From NCBI GenBank assembly GCA_028290325.1, contig JAQGJY010000381.1:1-12573 (forward strand): a stretch of DNA of 12,573 nucleotides, given 5' to 3'. A program made the translations under genes and the position numbers. Positions 1-5,196 of the stretch are shown here, piece by piece; position 1 is the stretch's first letter, and each line of letters begins with the position of its first letter. This DNA is from Tardiphaga sp. (GTDB lineage: Bacteria; Pseudomonadota; Alphaproteobacteria; Rhizobiales; Xanthobacteraceae). Under the pieces are notes generated by a model. It was not told the DNA's origin. It saw only the letters and a list, made by a program, of their open reading frames with translations, and did not search any database.

Positions 1-479
1 AGTTTGGTCGCGCCGCCGACGCCCATGAAGTGCGCCATATAAAGTTCGCTGTCGGTCGGCTTGCGACCGATCGCGCTGGTGAGTTTCGCGCCGTTGGATT
101 GCGTCAGAATGCCGGCCATCGCCGAACTGGCATTGGGATCGTCGCGCAGCTTCATGATCGCGTCGCGCGCGGCGGGATCGCTGACCGAATATTTTCCGGA
201 GTTGGACCGCGTGATCGCATCGGCATAAGCGCCATATCCGAAATAGGAGCCCGCCTCTTTCACCGTGCCGAGCCAGGTCTGGTCGATGAACTGAAAAAGG
301 CCCCCCGCCGACGAGGTCGAAGCCTTGGCAGTCGGATTGAAATTTGATTCCATCTTCGCGGTGGCGAGAAGATATTGAAAGCTGGTGCCGGTGGTGTCGG
401 CGGCGCGGCCAATTGAGTTGGCGACCTGCGCGCGAGATGACGCGCCCGTCGATGTCGTCCCTAGCCCGTCGATTGCCAT
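1..479 (-). CDS. Lytic transglycosylase (SLT domain), C-terminus beyond window
   Basis: The minus-strand frame is open from an ATG at 479 to the window edge (159 codons, no stop), so the C-terminal part is missing. Residues about 33-75 look like the start of an SLT/lysozyme-like domain: LLATAKMESNFNP supplies the catalytic Glu45 in the usual E-S context, followed by SAGGLFQFIDQTWL, the typical G-L-x-Q-F motif. SLT enzymes cleave the MurNAc-GlcNAc bond of peptidoglycan to give 1,6-anhydro-muropeptides, in the periplasm. The first 30 residues are polar, rich in Ser, Thr and Ala, and show no hydrophobic signal-peptide core, so export by Sec is not evident; flagellar-type export or an annotation artefact are possible. 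A modest ribosome site (AGG, 6 bases before the ATG) supports the start. A perfect CtrA site lies 58 bases upstream. The family call is firm; the specific role is unknown. Confidence 0.85.
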   Translation of the reverse strand, partial: MAIDGLGTTSTGASSRAQVANSIGRAADTTGTSFQYLLATAKMESNFNPTAKASTSSAGGLFQFIDQTWLGTVKEAGSYFGYGAYADAITRSNSGKYSVSDPAARDAIMKLRDDPNASSAMAGILTQSNGAKLTSAIGRKPTDSELYMAHFMGVGGATK

Positions 480-537
480 GATCTGCCTACGCCCGCGCGA
501 GATCGCGCATGGTTTGCGGAAACAGTGCGGCCTTATG

Positions 538-553
538 GTTAACGTCGCCTTAA
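538..553 (-). promoter_or_regulatory. CtrA binding site (TTAA-N7-TTAAC)
   Basis: On the minus strand the sequence reads TTAAGGCGACGTTAAC, an exact match to the CtrA consensus TTAA-N7-TTAAC. It lies in the 79-base gap between the hisI stop and the transglycosylase ATG, oriented toward the transglycosylase. CtrA is the cell-cycle response regulator of alphaproteobacteria; activated promoters often carry the box over the -35 region. I see no convincing -10 downstream. I found no second full match elsewhere in the window by eye. Confidence 0.6.
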
Positions 554-558
554 GCGGC

Positions 559-975
559 TCACCTGGAATAAATTTTTGCGGGATCGAACACGCGATCGGC
601 CTCGACGAATGACAGTTCGCCGTCTTTCGTCACCGCGCGATAGAAGCACGAGCGTCGGCCGGTATGGCATGCGGCGCCGCCGTGTTGCTCGACCCGGATC
701 CACACCGCGTCCTGATCGCAATCGACGCGCATCTCGACGACGCGCTGGCCGTGCCCGGAGCTTTCGCCCTTACGCCACAAGGCCTGGCGCGAACGGCTGA
801 AATAATGCGCCTCGCCGGTTGCGATGGTCTTTCGCAACGCTTCGTCATTCATGTGCGCGACCATCAGCACGTCGCCCGTCGCGGCGTCCGTGGTCACGCA
901 CGTCACCAGCCCGGCCGCGTCGAACTTCGGACGCAGCGCCAATCCCTCTTCAACGTCATTATCCATCGCGGTCAT
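559..975 (-). CDS. hisI: Phosphoribosyl-AMP cyclohydrolase HisI
   Basis: This 138-residue protein opens the purine ring of phosphoribosyl-AMP to give ProFAR, the third step of histidine synthesis, in the cytoplasm. It has the single-domain HisI length with no fused HisE. Signature residues are present: MVAHMNDEAL near 38-47, W67 in the LWRKGESSGH block, the Mg-binding D85-C86-D87-x-D89, and C103/C110 in CHTGRRSC. C86, C103 and C110 fit the inter-subunit Zn site known for the family. The ATG at 975 is preferred over the in-frame ATG at 966 because an AGGGG lies 10 bases upstream (986-990). It starts 16 bases after the folE stop, so the two are probably co-transcribed from a promoter upstream of folE. 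Confidence 0.97.
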   Translation of the reverse strand: MTAMDNDVEEGLALRPKFDAAGLVTCVTTDAATGDVLMVAHMNDEALRKTIATGEAHYFSRSRQALWRKGESSGHGQRVVEMRVDCDQDAVWIRVEQHGGAACHTGRRSCFYRAVTKDGELSFVEADRVFDPAKIYSR

Positions 976-991
976 GCACGGGTCGCCCCTG

Positions 992-1681
992 TTAGCGCGC
1001 GCGCGCCAGCGACAGGAAACGCGATTGCTCCGCCGGATTATCGCGGAACGAGCCGGTGAAGCGGGTGGTCAGCGTGAACGCGCCTTCCTTGCGGATGCCG
1101 CGCGTCGACATGCAGGTGTGCTCCGCCTCGATCAAGACGGCGACACCGCGTGGCTTCAGCACCTCGTCGATCGCGGCGGCGAGTTGTGCGGTCATGTGCT
1201 CCTGCGTCTGGAGACGGTGGCCGAAGATATCGACCAACCGCGCCAGCTTCGACAGACCGACGACGCGTTCAACCGGCACGTAGGCGATATGCGCCTTGCC
1301 GTAGAAGGGCATCATATGATGCTCGCAATGCGACGTGAAACCCATGTCCCGGATCAGCACGAAATCGTCATAACCGGCGGTCTCGCCGAAGGTGCGATTG
1401 AGCACGTCAGCGGGGCATTGGTGGTAGCCCTGAAACAGCTCGTCATAGGCCTCGACCACCCGGCGCGGCGTATCGAGCAGGCCTTCCCGCGCGACATCCT
1501 CGCCGATATAGGCGATCAGCGTCTTGACCGCCTGCTCCGCCTCATTGCGGGATGGGCGTGGTTGGTCGGGACGAACAGCGGCGGCGAGAAATTCCGAGGG
1601 GTCCAATTCGGCCGGGCGAAAATCGCTGTGTTTTGGCTCCGCGCCCTTGCCGGCATGTAACGTCTTGATCTTGGCGTCCAT
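992..1681 (-). CDS. folE: GTP cyclohydrolase I FolE
   Basis: FolE converts GTP to 7,8-dihydroneopterin triphosphate and formate, the first step toward tetrahydrofolate and related pterins; the family forms homodecamers in the cytoplasm. From the ATG at 1681 it is 229 residues. The Zn ligands are visible: C119 and H122 in SHCEHHMMPFYG, and C190 in HTCMSTRGIRK. The C-terminal FRDNP...RFLSL block is typical. About 45 residues precede the conserved core, the variable N-terminal extension of the family. A GTG at 1687 gives a version two residues longer, but GGAG ending 5 bases before the ATG favours 1681. It is the first gene of a folE-hisI operon, divergent from the Fe-S scaffold-like gene. The leader can fold over the ribosome site (see the hairpin entry). 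Confidence 0.97.
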   Translation of the reverse strand: MDAKIKTLHAGKGAEPKHSDFRPAELDPSEFLAAAVRPDQPRPSRNEAEQAVKTLIAYIGEDVAREGLLDTPRRVVEAYDELFQGYHQCPADVLNRTFGETAGYDDFVLIRDMGFTSHCEHHMMPFYGKAHIAYVPVERVVGLSKLARLVDIFGHRLQTQEHMTAQLAAAIDEVLKPRGVAVLIEAEHTCMSTRGIRKEGAFTLTTRFTGSFRDNPAEQSRFLSLARAR

Positions 1682-1684
1682 CTT

Positions 1685-1721
1685 CACTCCGTTCGACCGG
1701 CCTCATCAGGAGGCCGGAGTG
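1685..1721 (-). promoter_or_regulatory. folE leader inverted repeats covering the ribosome site
   Basis: Immediately upstream of folE, two nested complementarities occur. An 8-bp perfect stem with a 5-base loop spans 1697-1717 (outer arm CCGGCCT against AGGCCGG). Separately, CACTCC on the mRNA (complement of 1716-1721) can pair with GGAGTG (complement of 1685-1690), which contains the folE Shine-Dalgarno. The two pairings share two bases at the boundary, so they could compete. This would suit translational control, but the base pairing is all I can see; no ligand or known riboswitch motif is recognised. Confidence 0.4.
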
Positions 1722-1785
1722 TCACCGGGCGGACGGGGGCGGCTTGAGCCTGCGAAATGCCTCTGTCCCATTCGGATCAGCCGGA

Positions 1786-1814
1786 CTTTCGCATCCGGCG
1801 ACGCTGTCTATATA
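1786..1814 (+). promoter_or_regulatory. Weak promoter candidate for the Fe-S scaffold-like gene
   Basis: A TATATA (1809-1814) in the folE/scaffold divergent gap is the best -10-like hexamer in an otherwise G+C-rich stretch. The hexamer 17 bases upstream, CTTTCG (1786-1791), matches the -35 consensus poorly. Transcription would begin near 1820, giving a leader of about 50 bases before the ATG at 1874. Confidence 0.2.
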
Positions 1815-1873
1815 AGGCTGGGTTCCGGGCGCGCCAAGTGACCGGACGACGGTTTATGTAAAGTCTCCGACAC

Positions 1874-2317
1874 ATGCTGAACGACATTTATAACAAGCGC
1901 ATTATCGCATTGGCCGGTAACATCCCCCGCCTCGGCCGCCTGGCGGCGCCGGACGCCAGCGCGACGGCGCATTCTAAGCTGTGCGGTTCCACGGTCAAGA
2001 TCGACCTTGCGATGGATGGCGATGTCGTCACGGATTTCGCCCATGACGTGAAAGCCTGCGCGCTCGGGCAAGCCTCATCGTCGATCATGGCGGCGCACGT
2101 CGTCGGTTCCACCGCGCAGGAATTGCGCGAATTGCGCGAGACGGTGCGCAGGATGCTGAAAGACAATGGCCCGCCGCCCAGCGGCAAATGGGCGGATATC
2201 GCGTTGCTGGAACCGGTGCGCGACTATAAAGCGCGACACGCCTCGACATTGCTGACCTTCGATGCGGTTGTCGATGCGATCGGTCAGATCGAGGCCAAGC
2301 AGGCGGCGGCGAACTGA
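1874..2317 (+). CDS. U-type Fe-S cluster scaffold-like protein (IscU/NifU N-terminal family)
   Basis: This 147-residue protein aligns by eye with IscU/SufU/NifU-N, which assemble [2Fe-2S] clusters on three conserved cysteines. C37 (KLCGSTVKIDL) and C62 (KACALGQASSS) correspond to the first two. At the third, IscU has His-Cys-Ser before the final helix; here it is H122-A123-S124 in ARHASTLLTFDAV, so the cysteine is replaced by Ala while the His is kept. The Asp two residues after the first Cys in IscU is Ser here. The fold is therefore recognisable, but canonical cluster assembly is doubtful; a changed ligand set or a carrier role is possible. I recall similar proteins being common in Hyphomicrobiales, so the change is probably a family trait rather than decay. 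The ribosome site is weak (AAAG about 10 bases upstream). The gene appears monocistronic, divergent from folE. Confidence 0.85.
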   Translation: MLNDIYNKRIIALAGNIPRLGRLAAPDASATAHSKLCGSTVKIDLAMDGDVVTDFAHDVKACALGQASSSIMAAHVVGSTAQELRELRETVRRMLKDNGPPPSGKWADIALLEPVRDYKARHASTLLTFDAVVDAIGQIEAKQAAAN

Positions 2318-2333
2318 TCTCGTTCCACGAAAC

Positions 2334-2366
2334 TCGTCATTGCAAGGCGCAAGGCGCGATTCGCGC
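2334..2366. repeat. Degenerate REP-like intergenic repeat / small hairpin
   Basis: The 85-base gap between the convergent scaffold and COG3904-like genes begins its repeat-like part with TCGTCATTGC (2334-2343). The same 10-mer recurs at 11046-11055, also just after a stop codon at a convergent junction. A 5-bp stem with a 3-base loop (GCGCG/CGCGC, 2354-2366) follows. From memory, the phrase resembles a dispersed intergenic repeat abundant in Bradyrhizobium and relatives; the copy is diverged. It may also serve as a weak bidirectional terminator, but there is no T-run. Confidence 0.4.
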
Positions 2367-2402
2367 GAGCGAACCCAGCTTGGGCCGCCAAAGAGATCAG
2401 CG

Positions 2403-3311
2403 TCAGTTCTGCGGGGTTTTGGTTGCGCTCCCGCCGGTCGGCAGAGCTTGAGCGGTCTTGTGGGTCCCGACCGGCAGGCTTTCCGGCACCAACGACGGCG
2501 CTTCGCTAACCAGGCGATCTTGCAGGGGTTTGACCTTGGCGGCCGCGGCCGAGACCGCCTGCGGCTCAAGCGCCAGCAGCATGTCCGGCGCGGCGTCCGT
2601 TGTGTAGAGATTGCTTAACTGCAATTCGGCGCGCGACAGCGTGTGCAATTCTTCCCATGGAGGCACGTTGAGCGCGAGCAACAACAGGTCGCCGGTGCCG
2701 CCCATATCGAAGGTGAATTTGGCAAGACGTCCGATATCGCGCTCGACGATCATCATGTCTTGCGCCGAATAGGTCGAGGCGCGCGCATTCTCGGCTCGAT
2801 CGCCCATCCATATCTGATGCACGCGAACATAGACGCCGTCAGGCACGTAGCGTGTCTTGCCGGACAGCAGCAGGAAGACGCACATCGACTCGCAATAGGC
2901 CCCGGGCACCACCGCTGGCCGCTCGCCGACAGGGGTGCGGATTTCGACGGTGGTGCCGACCGTGGTCAACAGACCGAGCTTGCGCCAGCGCCGACCGAGC
3001 GCGATCGAGTCATTGACCGAGCCGCCGCTGGAATCCAGCACGATCGCGGCGTTGGTCAGGTTGCGGCTACGTGAAAATTCGTCGAAGTCTCGCGGCGTGT
3101 CCGACGTAACGACACCAATGGCGGAGATCCAGCCCGGGCAGTCAACACCGCAATCGTTCCAGACGAAACGCATCGGCATCTTGCGTTCCTCAAGAACGCC
3201 GTTGGCGTGAGCACGGCCACTGTCCGGAACGAGAGCGCCCGGAGGGCCGAGGAAAAAGGCGGCGGCGAGGATAGCCAGTCCGCTGGATCGAAGCGTCGTC
3301 GCGAGCCTCAC
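2403..3311 (-). CDS. Secreted ClpP/crotonase-fold protein of COG3904 type, function unknown
   Basis: This 302-residue protein has a likely Sec signal peptide: a basic start, a hydrophobic stretch at about 11-28 and an A-x-A-type site near 36 (RAHA). The middle resembles ClpP/SppA-fold predicted periplasmic proteins. LDSSGGSVNDSIALGR (92-107) resembles the Gly-rich oxyanion and helix region, C140-E-S142-M-C144 holds a candidate nucleophile Ser, and VHQ (164-166) follows after a beta strand. Cys pairs at 54/58 and 140/144 could form disulfides. The C-terminal 60 residues are low-complexity. Whether it is a peptidase is unproven. The GTG start is well supported: GGAAGG lies 7 bases upstream, and the next in-frame ATG (residue 46) would remove the signal peptide. 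It is divergent from yidD and convergent with the scaffold-like gene. Confidence 0.75.
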   Translation of the reverse strand: MRLATTLRSSGLAILAAAFFLGPPGALVPDSGRAHANGVLEERKMPMRFVWNDCGVDCPGWISAIGVVTSDTPRDFDEFSRSRNLTNAAIVLDSSGGSVNDSIALGRRWRKLGLLTTVGTTVEIRTPVGERPAVVPGAYCESMCVFLLLSGKTRYVPDGVYVRVHQIWMGDRAENARASTYSAQDMMIVERDIGRLAKFTFDMGGTGDLLLLALNVPPWEELHTLSRAELQLSNLYTTDAAPDMLLALEPQAVSAAAAKVKPLQDRLVSEAPSLVPESLPVGTHKTAQALPTGGSATKTPQN

Positions 3312-3560
3312 GTTGGTTCCTTCCCGCGCTCATCAATCGAGCATTGGTCATGGCACCGAACACGCACGTCACTTAACGACAATGAGTCTGTCACACGCGT
3401 GTTATCAAAAAACTAACCGTCGAATTATCTGTCGTCTATTATGCATTTGTTGCACTGCGCCCGAATTCGAACGAAAACTGCTGACCTGTGACGGTTTTGT
3501 CGCCATGCGTCGGAACACCGCACAAGACGTCGGCAAATCAGCGCGCATGAAATTGGCAAA
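3312..3560. other. Relatively A+T-rich divergent intergenic region (COG3904-like / yidD)
   Basis: No gene is supported in these 249 bases; an ORF here overlaps the yidD start in another frame and has no family resemblance. The centre (about 3400-3450) is notably A+T-rich for this window and probably holds both promoters. A perfect 10-bp palindrome ACACGCGTGT (3393-3402) could be an operator. TATTAT (3437-3442) is a plausible plus-strand -10 for yidD, but I find no good -35. On the minus strand TTGATA (3408 down to 3403) resembles a -35, with CATTGT 18 bases downstream as a poor -10. Confidence 0.4.
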
Positions 3561-3905
3561 ATGCCCATGAAAGTTTCATTTCACGGATGCGTCTGCGGAG
3601 ACTCGCTGCGTCACGCGCCGCGCAACGCCGGTCGGGGACTAATCGCGGTCTATCGCCACACGCTGTCGCCGCTCGTCGGATACAATTGCCGGCATTTGCC
3701 GACTTGCTCGGTCTATGGCGACGAGGCGATCGGACGCTTTGGACTATGGGTCGGCGGCTGGATGACACTGGCCCGGCTGCTGCGCTGCCAGCCATGGGGC
3801 ACGTCGGGGATCGACAATGTGCCGACGCGGACGCCGCCCGATGCGCGCTGGTATCTGCCGTGGCGCTACGCGCGCTGGCGCGGCGTGAATGATGGCACGG
3901 GCTAA
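3561..3905 (+). CDS. yidD: Membrane protein insertion efficiency factor YidD
   Basis: YidD is a small protein at the inner membrane that helps YidC-dependent insertion of membrane proteins. The 114-residue product carries the family signature in full: YRHTLSPLVGYNCRHLPTCS (31-50) with the C43 and C49 pattern, then Y-x-D-E-A-I, G-x-x-x-G, the RLLRCQPW segment with C76, and G-x-D-N-V-P (83-88). The N-terminus to about residue 25 is variable. ATG 3561 and ATG 3567 are both possible; neither has a clear ribosome site. yidD is often found next to rpmH-rnpA-yidC; here it stands alone. Its TAA overlaps the stop codon of the convergent MFS gene. Confidence 0.95.
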   Translation: MPMKVSFHGCVCGDSLRHAPRNAGRGLIAVYRHTLSPLVGYNCRHLPTCSVYGDEAIGRFGLWVGGWMTLARLLRCQPWGTSGIDNVPTRTPPDARWYLPWRYARWRGVNDGTG

Positions 3906-5080
3906 TCGCTCACGGTCGTTGTGGGCTTCGGCCGCGTCGCGATCACGACCAACACCGCGATGACGCCGAAAACCGATCCGACATAGCCTGGGGCGACGAA
4001 TGCGCCGTGCGCCAGCAACGCGCCGCCGATCGCCGATCCGATGGCCTGCCCGACATAGAGGGCTGACGTGTTCAGTGCGACCGACGCCCCGGCTAGAGCG
4101 GGTGCCGCGCCGACCAGCCGCACCTGCTGCATCGAATTGGTCGAGGCGAAGCCCAATCCCCACAGCGCCATGCCGATGGCCATGATCGTGTAACTGCCCG
4201 CGCCGACCGCCCAGACCACCAGCCCGCTCAGGACCATCGTGGCCGATAGCAGCGAGGTGCGGAACGGGCCCCAGCCATCGACGATGCGCGTCGCGATGGC
4301 GATGCCGACGAAACCAAAAACGCCGTACAGCGCGAACACCAGGCCGACGCCTTCCGGGCTGGCTCCCGTGAGCTGCGCCAGAATCGGTCCGATGAAAGTG
4401 AACACGACGAATTGCCCGGACATCTGCAGCACCGTGACCAGCAGCAGGAGCACGATCATTCGGTTCTGGAACAGATCAGCCCATGTCTTGAGATCGACGG
4501 GCGCGCCGAACAGGCCGCGCGGCAGCCGCCATGCCAGCAAAATCGTCGAGGCGGCCGCAACGAGACCGATGCAGAGATAGGCTTCGCGCCAGCCGACCCG
4601 GCTTGCCAGCAACGTGATCAGCGGCAGACCGACGGCGGCGGCAACCGACCAGCCCAGAAAAACATAAGCGATCGCGCTGCCGCGTTTGCCGTCCGGCACG
4701 ATCAGGCCGACCGTTCCCGCCGCCTGCGGGGTAAACAACGCCCCCACGCTCAGCATGACGATACGAATGATAAGCAGCGTCATGTAATCAGGCGCGAAGG
4801 CCGAGGCGAGATTGGTGATCGCGAGTATTGCCAGCGTGAGCGCCAGCAGGATGCGGCGCTCGATCCGGCTGGTCAGCCACGCCGTCAGCGGCGAGCCAAT
4901 GCACAGTGCGATCGCGCCGAACGTGATCAGCAGTCCGGCATCGCGGACGCTGACGCCGAATTCGGTGGAGAGTTGCAGCAGCATGCCCGCGGGCGCCAGC
5001 ACCGACATTCCGGTGACGACGTTGCCGAGCATCAATGAGGTCGGAGCGAGGGAGCGGGACACACCGTCAGTATAGTCCAT
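3902..5080 (-). CDS. MFS transporter, DHA1-type (AraJ/YdhP-like)
   Basis: The 392-residue protein is strongly hydrophobic, with about 12 membrane segments in two six-helix halves and a central cytoplasmic stretch near FGAPVDLKTWADLFQNR. A degenerate motif A (TSRIERR) follows the second helix and RIV-type residues follow in helix 4, as expected of proton-driven drug/sugar efflux proteins of the DHA1 group. The substrate cannot be read from sequence. I prefer the ATG at 5080. An in-frame ATG at 5107 adds nine residues, but these use two ATA codons and overlap a 12-bp palindrome that looks regulatory; neither start has a good ribosome site. It is divergent from thrS, and no regulator gene sits beside it. 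Its 3' end overlaps yidD by 4 bases. Confidence 0.9.
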   Translation of the reverse strand: MDYTDGVSRSLAPTSLMLGNVVTGMSVLAPAGMLLQLSTEFGVSVRDAGLLITFGAIALCIGSPLTAWLTSRIERRILLALTLAILAITNLASAFAPDYMTLLIIRIVMLSVGALFTPQAAGTVGLIVPDGKRGSAIAYVFLGWSVAAAVGLPLITLLASRVGWREAYLCIGLVAAASTILLAWRLPRGLFGAPVDLKTWADLFQNRMIVLLLLVTVLQMSGQFVVFTFIGPILAQLTGASPEGVGLVFALYGVFGFVGIAIATRIVDGWGPFRTSLLSATMVLSGLVVWAVGAGSYTIMAIGMALWGLGFASTNSMQQVRLVGAAPALAGASVALNTSALYVGQAIGSAIGGALLAHGAFVAPGYVGSVFGVIAVLVVIATRPKPTTTVSD

Positions 5081-5104
5081 AGTGAATGCAATTGCATCTA
5101 TTAT
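5079..5104. promoter_or_regulatory. Operator-like palindrome between MFS gene and thrS
   Basis: ATGCAATTGCAT (5086-5097) is a perfect 12-bp palindrome. The flanks extend the symmetry imperfectly (4 of 7 outer pairs match, including the outermost ATA/TAT), giving a 26-base dyad. It touches the preferred MFS start codon and lies about 13-20 bases upstream of the thrS promoter candidate. Size and symmetry suit a dimeric winged-helix repressor such as a MarR- or GntR-type protein, many of which control MFS efflux genes. The regulator is not in this window, so the assignment is inference. Confidence 0.45.
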
Positions 5105-5116
5105 CATGCCGCCATA

Positions 5117-5144
5117 TTGCAGGATCGCCCCGCGCTGCTATACC
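5117..5144 (+). promoter_or_regulatory. Promoter candidate for thrS
   Basis: TTGCAG (5117-5122) and TATACC (5139-5144) are separated by 16 bases. The TTG of the -35 and TATA of the -10, the best conserved parts, are present. Transcription would start near 5151, giving a leader of about 45 bases with a hairpin and a strong Shine-Dalgarno. Confidence 0.4.
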
Positions 5145-5157
5145 GCCCATCCGCTTA

Positions 5158-5175
5158 CCTGCGTCCGTTCGCAGG
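5158..5175 (+). promoter_or_regulatory. Hairpin in thrS leader, upstream of the Shine-Dalgarno
   Basis: CCTGCG and CGCAGG form a perfect 6-bp stem around the 6-base loop TCCGTT. The hairpin ends 9 bases before the AGAGGAG ribosome site (5184-5190). The loop contains CGT, i.e. CGU in RNA, a threonine tRNA anticodon. In E. coli, ThrS represses its own translation by binding anticodon-like leader hairpins just upstream of the ribosome site. The resemblance in position and loop is suggestive only. Confidence 0.35.
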
Positions 5176-5196
5176 AGTGAGCCAGAGGAGATCGAG

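Noticed and set aside
495..508. GCGCG/CGCGC hairpin upstream of the transglycosylase
   Set aside because: Only five pairs of simple GC alternation, common by chance in this composition, and no T-run.
824..1660. 278-codon plus-strand ORF opposite folE and hisI
   Set aside because: It is the antisense shadow of two firmly identified genes; G+C-rich third positions keep the opposite frame open, and the translation resembles no family.
4412..5038. 208-codon plus-strand ORF inside the MFS gene
   Set aside because: Gln/Arg/Asp-rich antisense translation of membrane helices, no start signal.
5086..5196. 37-codon N-terminal extension of thrS
   Set aside because: It would run through the palindrome, promoter candidate and leader hairpin, has no ribosome site, and a strong site marks 5197.
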